Positions 18,500-27,153 of a stretch of DNA of 64,000 nucleotides are shown piece by piece. Position numbers and translations under genes: made by a program. The stretch is from Vagococcus acidifermentans. GTDB lineage: Bacteria > Bacillota > Bacilli > Lactobacillales > Vagococcaceae. The stretch is from the NCBI RefSeq assembly GCF_003987655.1, contig NZ_NGKC01000004.1, positions 1 through 64,000 on the forward strand. The letters run 5' to 3'. The notes under the pieces were generated by a model. That model saw only the letters and a list, made by a program, of their open reading frames with translations. It made no database searches and was not told the origin of the DNA. How positions within the stretch are numbered: position 1 is the stretch's first letter; each line of letters begins with the position of its first letter.

Positions 18500-18547
18500 T
18501 TGATATATCTTTTAATAAATAATACAATAAAAGATATATCAAATCAA
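18500..18547 (-). promoter_or_regulatory. GH92 promoter with paired GATATATC operator boxes
   Basis: Minus-strand -35 TTGATT (18547-18542) and -10 TATTAT (18524-18519) have a 17-bp spacer. One GATATATC box (18533-18540) lies in the spacer, a second (18502-18509) lies downstream, with centres 31 bp apart. The flanks are mirror images (TTTGATATATCTTTT and AAAAGATATATCAAA). The placement copies the GH125 promoter, which argues for one regulator. Confidence 0.8.
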
Positions 18548-18617
18548 CATAATATTTTATGCTATAATAATGTGTCAGCTTATACAGTTTTGATTGAAAT
18601 GAAAGAGGTAAAAGAAT

Positions 18618-19595
18618 ATGACAACTAAGGACTGTGTGCTGCATTTTTTGGAAAAAAACAGAGGAAGCAGTGTGTCCGGTACGCTGATTTCCAAAGAACT
18701 GGGTATTTCAAGAAATGCTGTTTGGAAAGCCGTCAACCAATTGAAAAAAGAAGGTTTTCAAATCGAAAGTAAACCAAATCAAGGTTATTCATTGAAGCAA
18801 AGTGATGATTTATTGTCAGTGCAAGGGATTCAGACATATCTGACAGTGGATGATGATGTGGATTTGCGTGTCTATGATGAAGTGAAATCGACCAATACCC
18901 TTGCTAAAAAAGATGCGATAGACCATTCCGGCCAGACGACGGTCATCGTTGCCAACAGTCAGACAGAGGGGAAAGGGCGCCGCGGCCGAACGTTTTATTC
19001 ACCTCCGGGGTCCGGTATCTATCTCAGTGTCGTGCTTAATCCCAAACAGTTTAAATTTCAAAATCTGACACTGATTACTGCTGTTGCGGCAGTGTCTGTG
19101 GCTCAGGTCATTGAAGAAACAACTGGGGAGAAACCGGAAATAAAGTGGGTCAACGACGTGCTGCTGCACGGACGGAAAATTTGCGGCATTTTGACAGAAG
19201 CTGTCACCGATTTAGAAACCGGCGGCATGCAGTGGGTGGTTGTCGGTATTGGACTAAATGTAACGACGCCGGAAAAAGGGTTTCCTGCGGACATTCAGCA
19301 GCGGGCAGGGACACTGTTTCAGCAGAACCTGTCTGAGCTTCCGCGTAACCAGCTGGCCGCCGGGATAATCAATCGGTTTCTTGCCAATAGTTACTCATGG
19401 GACGACCAGCAAATCGTTGCCGCCTATAAAAAACGTATGCCGCTGCTTGGCAAGTCAGTAGTGGTCAATGATTTTTCTTCGGAACCTTATTTAGTGACCG
19501 CAAGAGATGTTAACGAACAGGGACAGCTCGTTGTGGAAACGCAGGGAGGGGAAATAAAAGTACTTAACTCAGAAGAAATCAGCATTAAAATTTAA
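18618..19595 (+). CDS. birA: Bifunctional biotin-protein ligase and biotin operon repressor
   Basis: BirA, 325 residues, attaches biotin to carboxylase carrier proteins and represses biotin genes. An N-terminal winged helix (about 1-60, ISKELGISRNAVWKAVNQLKKEGF) is followed by the ligase domain with the biotinyl-AMP loop GKGRRGRTFYSPPGSGIYLS and the core KWVNDVLLHGRKICGILTE. The C-terminal SH3-like domain is intact. ATG 18618 has GAGGT 9 nt upstream. It is divergent from GH92. A BirA operator just after it controls bioY. Confidence 0.95.
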   Translation: MTTKDCVLHFLEKNRGSSVSGTLISKELGISRNAVWKAVNQLKKEGFQIESKPNQGYSLKQSDDLLSVQGIQTYLTVDDDVDLRVYDEVKSTNTLAKKDAIDHSGQTTVIVANSQTEGKGRRGRTFYSPPGSGIYLSVVLNPKQFKFQNLTLITAVAAVSVAQVIEETTGEKPEIKWVNDVLLHGRKICGILTEAVTDLETGGMQWVVVGIGLNVTTPEKGFPADIQQRAGTLFQQNLSELPRNQLAAGIINRFLANSYSWDDQQIVAAYKKRMPLLGKSVVVNDFSSEPYLVTARDVNEQGQLVVETQGGEIKVLNSEEISIKI

Positions 19596-19597
19596 TT

Positions 19598-19654
19598 AGC
19601 ATTGTCAACCTTTTAAAAAAAATGGTTGACAATGCTTTTTTTTCACTTTATACT
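19598..19654 (+). promoter_or_regulatory. BirA operator over the bioY promoter, also a terminator-like hairpin
   Basis: ATTGTCAACC (19601-19610) and GGTTGACAAT (19624-19633) form the BirA-box arrangement: TTGTCAAC, 15 nt, GTTGACAA. The right half contains the -35 TTGACA (19626-19631), and -10 TATACT is at 19649-19654 with a 17-bp spacer, so bound repressor would block polymerase. The same inverted repeat, extended to 13 bp (19598-19610 / 19624-19636) and followed by eight Ts, also looks like the birA terminator. Confidence 0.85.
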
Positions 19655-19676
19655 TTAAGCAGATTGGAGGGGGATT

Positions 19677-20216
19677 ATGACAACTATCAACATAAAAGAT
19701 ATCACAAGAATTGCCATGTTTACAGCTTTAATTGTCGTGATTGGACAAATCAGCATTCCGATGCCTTACGGTGTGCCAATGACACTGCAGACATTTATCA
19801 TTCCATTTGCAGGTATTCTGCTCGGCAGGCGCGACGGGCTCCTTTCTGTCTTTGTCTATATTTTGCTTGGGATGACAGGCTTGCCGGTTTTTGCCGGTTT
19901 TTCAGGCGGCTTTGGCGTTGTAATCGGTCCGACAGGCGGCTTTATTTTATCATTTCCATTGATGGCATGGTGTGCAGCATTAGGCGCAGAAAAACAAACA
20001 AAATTGTCTCTTTATCTTGGGCTTACCGCCGGAGCAACCTTGAACTTCCTGGCAGGCATGCTGTATTTCAGTTTTGCCACATCGAGTACATTGCCGGCCG
20101 CATTTGCCGCGTGTGTGCTGCCGTTTTTACCGACAGCAGTACTGAAGATTGTCTTGATTGGTCTCATTAGTTCAAAAATGAGTCGTTATAAACTTTATCA
20201 TAAAATCACAGGGTGA
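19677..20216 (+). CDS. bioY: Biotin transporter S component
   Basis: BioY, 179 residues, the biotin-specific membrane component of an ECF transporter. About six hydrophobic segments are present, with the family motifs MPYGVPMTLQTFIIPFAGILLG and GFSGGFGVVIGPTGGFI. No EcfA/A'/T genes are nearby, so it should use the shared ECF module encoded elsewhere. The ATG at 19677 follows GGAGGGGG. It is transcribed from a promoter overlapped by a BirA operator, so expression should rise when biotin is scarce. Confidence 0.93.
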   Translation: MTTINIKDITRIAMFTALIVVIGQISIPMPYGVPMTLQTFIIPFAGILLGRRDGLLSVFVYILLGMTGLPVFAGFSGGFGVVIGPTGGFILSFPLMAWCAALGAEKQTKLSLYLGLTAGATLNFLAGMLYFSFATSSTLPAAFAACVLPFLPTAVLKIVLIGLISSKMSRYKLYHKITG

Positions 20217-20259
20217 TATTCATCCGCGACAACAGGAATATGTTAAAAGTCTAACGACA

Positions 20260-20304
20260 AACAGCTAACCCGCAAGCTGCTAGAAAGCTTGCGGGTTAGC
20301 TGTT
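20260..20304. terminator. Bidirectional terminator between bioY and xylB
   Basis: AACAGCTAACCCGCAAGCT (20260-20278) pairs perfectly over 19 bp with AGCTTGCGGGTTAGCTGTT (20286-20304), with a 7-nt loop. Confidence 0.88.
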
Positions 20305-20321
20305 TCTGTCATTCCTTCAGA

Positions 20322-21800
20322 TTAGTTGAAGATATTTTTTGTTGCCGGATAAACTTTACGGTAATGCCGGTAGCATGTGTCGTATGCCGAGACGTGGTTA
20401 TCATCAGGCAAGTATTCCTTGTCGTAAGCGACGAACTCACGACTACAGTCCGTCATGCTGTCAAACCAGTTTGCCCCGACAGCCGCAATCATCGCGGCCC
20501 CGAGCGCCGGACCTTGTTCACTGGCGAGAGTGACGATTTTTGTATTGAACACATCCGCCTGGATTTGCAGCCAGTCCTGGTTTTTAGCGCCGCCGCCGAC
20601 GGAGACGATGGCGTCAAATGTTTTCCCTGCATACTGTTTCATTAATTCTTGAGAATCTTTTAAAGAAAAGGTAATGCCCTCAATAACTGCGCGGGCAAAG
20701 TGGTCCAACGTATGTCCGACCGATATGCCGACAAAACTGCCGCGAATATGGCTGTCAGTGTAAGGTGTTCGTTCCCCGGCAATGTAAGGTGTGAACAGCA
20801 GATTGTCAGAACCAATCGGTACCGAACTGATATTTCCCAGCAGTTCATCGTAGCTTTTCGTACTGGCAAATGTCTGCTTGAACCAAGATAAACTATGCCC
20901 GGCGGCCAGTGTCACCCCCATGGAATAGTAACGGTCTTTGTCTGCATGGTTGAAATAGTGCAGGTGACCGCCGTAGCTGCCTTTTGGGTCGTCTTCATAG
21001 GATAAAAAGACGCCCGATGTCCCGATACTGGCTAAAGCCAAACCGCTGGAAGTGATACCTGCCGCCAGCGCCGCACAGGCATTGTCAGCTCCGCCGGAAT
21101 AAACAGCCACCGGCGTGTCAAAGCCGATGTCTGTTGCCAAACCAGTTTTAATGTAGCCGATACAATCACTTGATTCGACCAGTGGCGGGCAAATCTTTTC
21201 CGGAATGTCAAACGCCTGTAAAATCTTTTGACTCCATTCCTTTTCTCCGGTATTCAATAAAAGCGTTCCGGCAGCATCTGAGTACTCCATTTGCTGATTG
21301 CCAGTCAAAAAGAATCCGACATAATCTTTCGGAAGCAGAAAGCGGGCAACGTCTTGCCAGATGTCCGGTTCGTTGTCTTTTACCCATAATAGTTTCGGCA
21401 ATGTAAATCCTTCAAGGGCCTTATTTTTGGTGATGTCAATCAGCTCATCGCCGAGTGTGCGAGTGATTTCTTCGCATTGCGGCGTGGTGCGGACATCATT
21501 CCACAAAATGGCATTGCGCAAAATTTCTCCCTCATCGTTGAGCAAAACTAAGCTGTGCATCTGCCCGGAAAAACTGATGCCCTCCGTTTTTTGAGCTGCT
21601 TCGGGAACATCCGTAAGCAGTTGTTTCAAAACGCTGACCAGCGCATCAGTCCAAACAGCCGGATGCTGTTCGCTGAATCCCGGCTGGGGAGTTTCCAGTC
21701 CGTATTCTTGCTGACGAGTTGCAACGACATTCCCTTGTTTCGTGACGAGGATACCTTTCAACGAACTGGTCCCCACATCAATCCCGATAATATAACTCAT
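20322..21800 (-). CDS. xylB: Xylulokinase
   Basis: FGGY-family sugar kinase of 492 residues that phosphorylates D-xylulose to xylulose 5-phosphate. The N-terminal phosphate-binding motif is IIGIDVGTSSLKGILV, and the C-terminal nucleotide site includes VSVGGGAKNQDWLQIQADVF. FSGQMHSLVLL carries the catalytic-region motif expected in xylulokinases. ATG 21800 follows GGAGAGA. It lies 56 bp after xylA with a hairpin between them, so it is probably expressed from the xylA promoter at a reduced level. Confidence 0.95.
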   Translation of the reverse strand: MSYIIGIDVGTSSLKGILVTKQGNVVATRQQEYGLETPQPGFSEQHPAVWTDALVSVLKQLLTDVPEAAQKTEGISFSGQMHSLVLLNDEGEILRNAILWNDVRTTPQCEEITRTLGDELIDITKNKALEGFTLPKLLWVKDNEPDIWQDVARFLLPKDYVGFFLTGNQQMEYSDAAGTLLLNTGEKEWSQKILQAFDIPEKICPPLVESSDCIGYIKTGLATDIGFDTPVAVYSGGADNACAALAAGITSSGLALASIGTSGVFLSYEDDPKGSYGGHLHYFNHADKDRYYSMGVTLAAGHSLSWFKQTFASTKSYDELLGNISSVPIGSDNLLFTPYIAGERTPYTDSHIRGSFVGISVGHTLDHFARAVIEGITFSLKDSQELMKQYAGKTFDAIVSVGGGAKNQDWLQIQADVFNTKIVTLASEQGPALGAAMIAAVGANWFDSMTDCSREFVAYDKEYLPDDNHVSAYDTCYRHYRKVYPATKNIFN

Positions 21801-21817
21801 GGTCTCTCTCCGTTCAT

Positions 21818-21850
21818 AAAAAAGCTACCTTCAGAAGAAAGATAGCTTTT
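21818..21850 (-). terminator. Hairpin between xylA and xylB
   Basis: On the minus strand AAAAGCTATC at 21850-21841 can pair with the AGGTAGCTTTTTT side ending at 21818, with one G-U pair and T-rich 3' end. Its position between co-oriented genes suggests partial termination that lowers xylB expression relative to xylA. Confidence 0.6.
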
Positions 21851-21856
21851 GATTTT

Positions 21857-23164
21857 TTACACTAAGTAGTCGTTCAAACGTGATTTCAGCAATTCCAGAT
21901 GATTGGATTCATTCTCCACATGGTCATGTGCCAGTGCATACTCTGTCAGTGACGTCAAATTTTCGTTGCCGTCGACGATGGATTTGCCGATGCCGCTTTG
22001 ATAACTTGCATAGCGGCGGCTGATTTCTTTGTCGAAAAAGCCGTCTTCTTTTAAGGCTGCTGCGGCTTTCAAACCGCGGGCGAACGTATCCATCCCGGCA
22101 ATATGAGCGAGAATCAAGTCTTCCATTTTGAAGGAAGTCCGTCTGACTTTGGCATCAAAGTTGATGCCTCCCGGTGCGATACCGCCGTTTTCCAGAACTT
22201 GGTACATGGCCAGTGTTGTATCGTAAATGTTAGTCGGGAACTCATCCGTGTCCCATCCGAGCAGCATGTCGCCTTGGTTGGCGTCAAGCGAGCCAAGTGC
22301 ATCATAACAGCGGGCAACATACATTTCATGATCAAACGTATGACCAGCCAATGTTGCATGGTTGGCTTCGAGATTTAGCTTAAAGTAATCGGTCAACCCG
22401 TATTTTTGCAGAAATGCCATCGTCGTTGCCGCATCAAAGTCGTACTGGTGTTTTGACGGCTCCATCGGTTTTGGCTCGATTAAGAACTGCACCTCGTGTC
22501 CGATCTCTTTTGCATAATCAACTGCCATGTGGAATAGACGGGCGATGTTGTCTTGTTCCAACATCATGTCAGTGTTCAATAAAGATTCATAACCTTCGCG
22601 GCCGCCCCAGAACACATAATTTTTACCGCCGAGTTTTTTGCTGATGTCAATGCCTTTTTTGACTTGTGCCGCAGCGATGGCAAATACTTCCGCGTTGGAA
22701 GAGGAGGCTGCACCATGAACAAAACGGGGATGTGTAAACATGTTCGCTGTGTTCCAAAGCAGTTTTTTGCCGGTTTCGTCCATTTTTTGTTTGATCAGGT
22801 CAGTTATCACGTCAAGGTTGTCGAAAAACTCCTGCAACGAGTCTCCTTGTGGTGCAATGTCCACATCATGGAAACAGAAGAAGTCCATGCTTAATTTATC
22901 CAAAATTTCAAATGCAGCGTCCACACGATTTTTAGCAGTTGTCATTGGATCTTCAGACAGCCATGTGCGCTCGTTAATCGGGGCACCGAACGGATCTGTG
23001 CCGTCTTGTGTCAATGTGTGCCACCATGCCATCGCAAAGCGCAGATGCTCTCTCATCGGTTTACCGAAAACTATTTCGTCCGGATTGTAGTGTCGGAAAG
23101 CAAACGGGTTACTCGTTTCTTTCCCTTCAAATTTTACTTTGTCTATTGACGGAAAATACGCCAT
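21857..23164 (-). CDS. xylA: Xylose isomerase
   Basis: Metal-dependent isomerase of 435 residues converting D-xylose to D-xylulose. Landmarks are [10 protein letters not shown] (catalytic His), the [14 protein letters not shown] segment, [18 protein letters not shown] with the metal-binding Glu, and [13 protein letters not shown]. The N terminus ([14 protein letters not shown]) and length match the class II enzymes of Firmicutes. ATG 23164 follows AGGAGG. It is the first gene of xylAB, read divergently from xylR. Confidence 0.97.
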   Translation of the reverse strand: MAYFPSIDKVKFEGKETSNPFAFRHYNPDEIVFGKPMREHLRFAMAWWHTLTQDGTDPFGAPINERTWLSEDPMTTAKNRVDAAFEILDKLSMDFFCFHDVDIAPQGDSLQEFFDNLDVITDLIKQKMDETGKKLLWNTANMFTHPRFVHGAASSSNAEVFAIAAAQVKKGIDISKKLGGKNYVFWGGREGYESLLNTDMMLEQDNIARLFHMAVDYAKEIGHEVQFLIEPKPMEPSKHQYDFDAATTMAFLQKYGLTDYFKLNLEANHATLAGHTFDHEMYVARCYDALGSLDANQGDMLLGWDTDEFPTNIYDTTLAMYQVLENGGIAPGGINFDAKVRRTSFKMEDLILAHIAGMDTFARGLKAAAALKEDGFFDKEISRRYASYQSGIGKSIVDGNENLTSLTEYALAHDHVENESNHLELLKSRLNDYLV

Positions 23165-23193
23165 AATTAATAACCTCCTGAATTTTTTGTAGT

Positions 23194-23241
23194 AAGTTTA
23201 CTGTACAAACAAATGATAAATCATCTCTATCTTTTTGTCAA
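23194..23241 (-). promoter_or_regulatory. xylA promoter with XylR-type operator
   Basis: Minus-strand -35 TTGACA (23241-23236) and -10 TATCAT (23218-23213) have a 17-bp spacer. Directly downstream is AGTTTACTGTACAAAC (plus-strand reading, 23195-23210), which shares AGTTTACyGTACmAA with the operator of the GH43 operon. Placement over the start point fits a repressor. Confidence 0.8.
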
Positions 23242-23327
23242 CAGAGATTCTAATTTCACGGAAATTCTTTTCAAATATGTGTTAGCATGATAAACTAACA
23301 GAAGTAAGTGTTGGGAGTGTTTATGAA

Positions 23328-24488
23328 ATGATAGTGGACAAGTACACAATTCGCAAACAAAATGAGGCAACCGTCTTATCTCAGATTATTAAGTATGAAC
23401 AGATATCTCGAGCCGAGGTGTCCAAGATAACGAACCTCAATAAAGCAACGGTGTCAGAAATCACAGCCGGTTTGATTGAAAAAAAACTGGTGCATGAGTT
23501 AGGGTCTGGCGAAAGTTCTAAAGTCGGCGGACGAAAGCCGCGAATTTTAGGGTTTAACAAACGAGCCGGCTGTTCGATTAATGTTGATTTGGGCTACAAT
23601 TATGTTTCCAGTTCTTTGACATTTCTTAACGGTGAAGTATATCAGGCAAAAAAAGAAAAAGGTTTTTACATCAACCAGCAAACAGTGGTGGAATATGTCA
23701 TGAACCTAGTGGACGATTATCAGCCACTTGCAGAAAAGATGACTGAGTTCGGTATTGTCGGCATGACGCTTGCGATTCACGGGACGGTTAATAACAACAA
23801 AATCATTTTCACGCCATACTACGACCTTGATGTCATGGATTTGGTGGCAGCACTGGAAGAGAAAGTGGATTTTCACGTGTATGTTGAAAATGAAGCAAAC
23901 TTAAGTGCTGTGGCGGAAGCGACTTTTTCGACCAATGAGAAGATGCTTGTCAGTGTCAATGTGTATAGCGGTATAGGTGCCGGGGTAATAATCAACAGAG
24001 AGCTGTATAAAGGCAAAGACGGTAATTCAGGAGAAATAGGGCACACGACCCTCATCCCGAAAGGCAAGATATGCCCGTGCGGCAACCACGGCTGTCTGGA
24101 ACAGTATTGTTCTCAGAAAGCGGTATTGAACGAGTACGCACAACACGTCGGAAAAGAAGTGTCACTGGATGAATTTGTGGCAGCTTATCGCGACAATGAC
24201 GATTATGCGGTTAAACTGATTAATGGGATGTGTTTTGATTTATCCATCGGCATCAATAATTTGATTTGCCATTATTCACCGAACGTCATCTTTATTAACG
24301 GCTCCATATTCAGACGTATTCCCGAAATGCTCGACTTTATTCATCATTCGTTAAAACCTTCTATGCAGAAAACGACACGGCTGGTTCATTCATCTTTAGG
24401 CGATGAGGCTACGTTGTTCGGCGCAGCGGCGCACAGCATCAAGAAATTTTTAGAAATAGATGAACTGAATCTGGTAAAGGAGGAGTGA
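23328..24488 (+). CDS. xylR: XylR-type ROK family repressor
   Basis: Regulator of 386 residues in the ROK family. An N-terminal winged helix (about 10-70, ISRAEVSKITNLNKATVSEITAGLIEKKLV) is fused to a sugar-kinase-like domain with the zinc motif CPCGNHGCLEQYCS. It sits between xylAB and the GH43 operon, both of which have matching operators at their start points. The expected behaviour is xylose-relieved repression. The ATG at 23328 has GGGAG about 10 nt upstream; an earlier ATG is closed after two codons. The inverted repeat TGTTAG (23280-23285) / CTAACA (23295-23300) upstream may mediate autoregulation. Confidence 0.88.
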   Translation: MIVDKYTIRKQNEATVLSQIIKYEQISRAEVSKITNLNKATVSEITAGLIEKKLVHELGSGESSKVGGRKPRILGFNKRAGCSINVDLGYNYVSSSLTFLNGEVYQAKKEKGFYINQQTVVEYVMNLVDDYQPLAEKMTEFGIVGMTLAIHGTVNNNKIIFTPYYDLDVMDLVAALEEKVDFHVYVENEANLSAVAEATFSTNEKMLVSVNVYSGIGAGVIINRELYKGKDGNSGEIGHTTLIPKGKICPCGNHGCLEQYCSQKAVLNEYAQHVGKEVSLDEFVAAYRDNDDYAVKLINGMCFDLSIGINNLICHYSPNVIFINGSIFRRIPEMLDFIHHSLKPSMQKTTRLVHSSLGDEATLFGAAAHSIKKFLEIDELNLVKEE

Positions 24489-24495
24489 AACAGAG

Positions 24496-25167
24496 ATGGA
24501 GAAACAGTTTGAAGCTGTTTTCTTCGACTTGTTTTTCACATTGGTGGAACCTCTGGAAACGAGCCGCACAGAGTGGCAGTACTTGCGTATTTCACGAGAA
24601 GAGTGGGAGCATTCCGCAGAAGCGTCTGAACTTTATATCGAGCGGGCGACAGGTCAGTTAGCCTCTTCCCACGAGATGATAGAAGCCATTCTTGCTAGGT
24701 TGAAACTGCCGACAAGTCCTCGACTGGTGGAGGATGTCTTGGCTATTCGGCAGCAGCGGATGGCCGGCACATTGCGAATGCTGGAGCCTGATGTGATCGA
24801 CGTATTACTGGAGATGAAAAAACGCGGGCTGAAGCTGGGAGTCATCAGCAATGCTGATGTGATTGATATTGATGGCTGGTCTTCCTCTTATTTGGCAGAA
24901 CTTATTGATAGCACAGTGTTCTCATGTAACCATCGAATGATGAAACCTGAGCCGGCGATTTATCATGCGGCGCTGTCAGAGCTTGCTGTTTCTGCTGAAA
25001 AAAGTTTGTTTGTAGGTGATGGAGGAGATGAAGAGCTGACTGGCGCTAAAAAAGTCGGGATGACAACAGTACGTCTGTCACGCTTTCTGGATAGGGGCGA
25101 TTTAAAGCAATCGTCTTTCGTAGATTGTCACGTATCAAGTTTTCAAGAATTATTGAAACTGGTTTAA
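24496..25167 (+). CDS. HAD-superfamily hydrolase
   Basis: Haloacid-dehalogenase-like protein of 223 residues. Motif I is FFDLFFTL with nucleophile D11, but the usual second Asp is F13. Motif III is near KPEPAIY and motif IV is FVGDGGDEELTGAK. The gap from xylR is 7 bp and the RBS is the GGAGG at the xylR 3' end, so the two are co-transcribed. The substrate is not evident; removal of a phosphorylated by-product of pentose metabolism is speculation. The D+2 replacement questions classical phosphomonoesterase activity. Confidence 0.75.
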   Translation: MEKQFEAVFFDLFFTLVEPLETSRTEWQYLRISREEWEHSAEASELYIERATGQLASSHEMIEAILARLKLPTSPRLVEDVLAIRQQRMAGTLRMLEPDVIDVLLEMKKRGLKLGVISNADVIDIDGWSSSYLAELIDSTVFSCNHRMMKPEPAIYHAALSELAVSAEKSLFVGDGGDEELTGAKKVGMTTVRLSRFLDRGDLKQSSFVDCHVSSFQELLKLV

Positions 25168-25189
25168 TGTGCTGAAAAAGCCATAAAGA

Positions 25190-25252
25190 AACTTTTTCCG
25201 TTATGGACAGAGAAGGGAGTTTTATCTGTCAGGAAACGGAAAAAGTTTTTTG
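25190..25252 (+). terminator. Long terminator hairpin after the xylR operon
   Basis: AACTTTTTCCGTT (25190-25202) pairs with AACGGAAAAAGTT (25235-25247), and an inner GACAGA/TCTGTC pair (25206-25211 / 25225-25230) extends the stem; TTTTTT follows. The next 185 bp to the GH43 promoter are AT-rich and show nothing else I can name. Confidence 0.8.
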
Positions 25253-25437
25253 TTTTATTGATGGTAAAATAGGTTTTTTAAACTACAAAAAATCAGTATA
25301 TCTACTATTTTTTTGTTATTATAACGAGTATTTTTTTGAAATGATAAATATTTTTAAGGCAGTATTTGTAATAAGTATATTTAAAACAACATTGTTATAA
25401 TTAATGAATAAATTTTATAAAATGTTATTTAACAACT

Positions 25438-25506
25438 AAGAAAGCGCTTGACTATATCTGTAAACTTTATTATGATTAAACAAGTTAGTTTACCGTACCA
25501 ATTAAC
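25438..25506 (+). promoter_or_regulatory. GH43 operon promoter with cre-like site and XylR-type operator
   Basis: The -35 TTGACT (25448-25453) and -10 TATGAT (25471-25476) have a 17-bp spacer. A cre-like sequence GAAAGCGCTTG overlaps the -35 (25438-25452), as expected for CcpA repression. GTTAGTTTACCGTACC and flank (25484-25506) covers the start point and shares AGTTTACyGTACmAA with the xylA operator. Confidence 0.82.
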
Positions 25507-25527
25507 ATTTGAGGAAGGAGTCTTTCA

Positions 25528-27153
25528 ATGATACGTAACCCGATTTTAAAAGGATTTAATCCAGATCCTAGCATTTGTCGTGTTGACAAAGACTATTACA
25601 TTGCTGTTTCTACATTCGAATGGTTCCCAGGTGTCAGAATTTATCATTCGACAGATTTAAAACATTGGCAGTTGGTGAGTACGCCACTTAATCGCATCAG
25701 CCAGCTGAATATGTTAGGCAATCCTGATTCTGGCGGTGTTTGGGCACCGGATTTAAGTTACTGCAACGGTCAGTTTTGGTTGATTTATTCAGACGTGAAA
25801 GTAGTTGATGGAAATAGCTGGAAGGACGTAGCTAATTATTTGGTAACTTGCGAGACAATTGACGGTACGTGGTCTGAGCCGATTCACTTAAACAATTCGG
25901 GTTTTGACCCTTCGCTGTTTCATGATGATGACGGAAAAAAATATCTCGTCAACATGGTGTGGGATTACAGAGCTAGTCATCATCGTTTTTACGGGATTGT
26001 CATGCAGGAATATAGTCATGAAAAAAGGCGACTGACAGGAAAGCCGGAAATTATTTTTAAAGGCACCAATCTTAAGTTGACAGAAGCCCCTCATCTATAC
26101 AGATGGAACGGTTATTATTATTTATTGACAGCAGAAGGCGGTACCCAATATGAGCATGCTGCTACACTAGCACGTTCGAAAAGTATCCATGGGCCTTATG
26201 AGGTTCATCCGGACAATCCGTTGATCAGTTCGTGGTCACATCCGCATATCGATCTTCAAAAAGCGGGCCATGGGTCAATCGTACACACACATACAGATGA
26301 GTGGTATTTTGTGCACTTGACAGCCAGGCCAGTGAGGCGAGAAAATAGCTCATTGCTGCCTGATCGTGGATATTGTCCACTTGGAAGGGAGACAGCTATC
26401 CAAAAACTTTATTGGCAAAATGGCTGGCCTTATGTGGAAGGTGGAAATTTTCCAAAAGTAGATGTGCCATCACCTAAGATGCCTGAGCAAACAATTAATA
26501 GCACACCTGTACAATTATATGATTTTAACGAAGTCTGCTTAAATTCTGACTTACAAACATTGCGGATTCCTTTTACAAATCAGATAGGCAGTCTTGAAGA
26601 CCGACCAGGCTATTTGCGTCTTTTCGGAAGAGAATCTTTGAAATCGCTTTTTTATAATGCGTTGGTCGCAAGAAGATGGGAAAGTTTGTTTTTTGAGGCA
26701 ACAACGTGCATTGAATACCAGCCGGACTGTTTTTTGCAATTTGCCGGTTTGACAAACTATTATAATTCCAATAACTGGTCAAGTTTGCATGTGACATTTG
26801 ATGAAGAAAAAGGAAAAATTATTGATATTTTGTTGAGTGTGGATGGGCAAGTGACATCACCTATTAAAGGGCAGGAAATAGTGGTTCCACCAGAATCAGA
26901 CCGTGTTTATTTAAAGGCAGCTGTATCTGGAGAGGTTTATTGGTATGCTTACTCTTTTGATGGCAAAATATGGCAAAAGATAGCTTATCTATTTGATAGT
27001 CTGATTCTTTCGGATGATTTTGTAGCAAAAAATTACGGAGGGTTCTTCACTGGGGCATTCACTGGCATGTTCTGTGTTGACCTTACGGGAAGGCGTCTTG
27101 AAGCAGATTTTGATTTCTTTGAATACAAAGAGAAAGAGGAGAATATAAAATGA
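25528..27153 (+). CDS. GH43 beta-xylosidase
   Basis: Intracellular xylosidase of 541 residues that releases xylose from xylo-oligosaccharides. The five-bladed propeller carries the catalytic base D13 in NPDPS, pK-modulating D127 in GFDPSLF, and acid E186 in TEAPHLYR, at the spacing of characterised GH43 xylosidases. A C-terminal beta-sandwich (about residues 330-541) is present as in the XynB type. No signal peptide. AAGGAG precedes ATG 25528. Its stop overlaps the start of the binding-protein gene by 4 bp. Confidence 0.93.
   Translation: MIRNPILKGFNPDPSICRVDKDYYIAVSTFEWFPGVRIYHSTDLKHWQLVSTPLNRISQLNMLGNPDSGGVWAPDLSYCNGQFWLIYSDVKVVDGNSWKDVANYLVTCETIDGTWSEPIHLNNSGFDPSLFHDDDGKKYLVNMVWDYRASHHRFYGIVMQEYSHEKRRLTGKPEIIFKGTNLKLTEAPHLYRWNGYYYLLTAEGGTQYEHAATLARSKSIHGPYEVHPDNPLISSWSHPHIDLQKAGHGSIVHTHTDEWYFVHLTARPVRRENSSLLPDRGYCPLGRETAIQKLYWQNGWPYVEGGNFPKVDVPSPKMPEQTINSTPVQLYDFNEVCLNSDLQTLRIPFTNQIGSLEDRPGYLRLFGRESLKSLFYNALVARRWESLFFEATTCIEYQPDCFLQFAGLTNYYNSNNWSSLHVTFDEEKGKIIDILLSVDGQVTSPIKGQEIVVPPESDRVYLKAAVSGEVYWYAYSFDGKIWQKIAYLFDSLILSDDFVAKNYGGFFTGAFTGMFCVDLTGRRLEADFDFFEYKEKEENIK

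Noticed and set aside
25203-25400. 65-codon ORF after the HAD gene
   Set aside because: Its first part is the 3' arm of the terminator hairpin and the rest is AT-rich low-complexity; no RBS of note.
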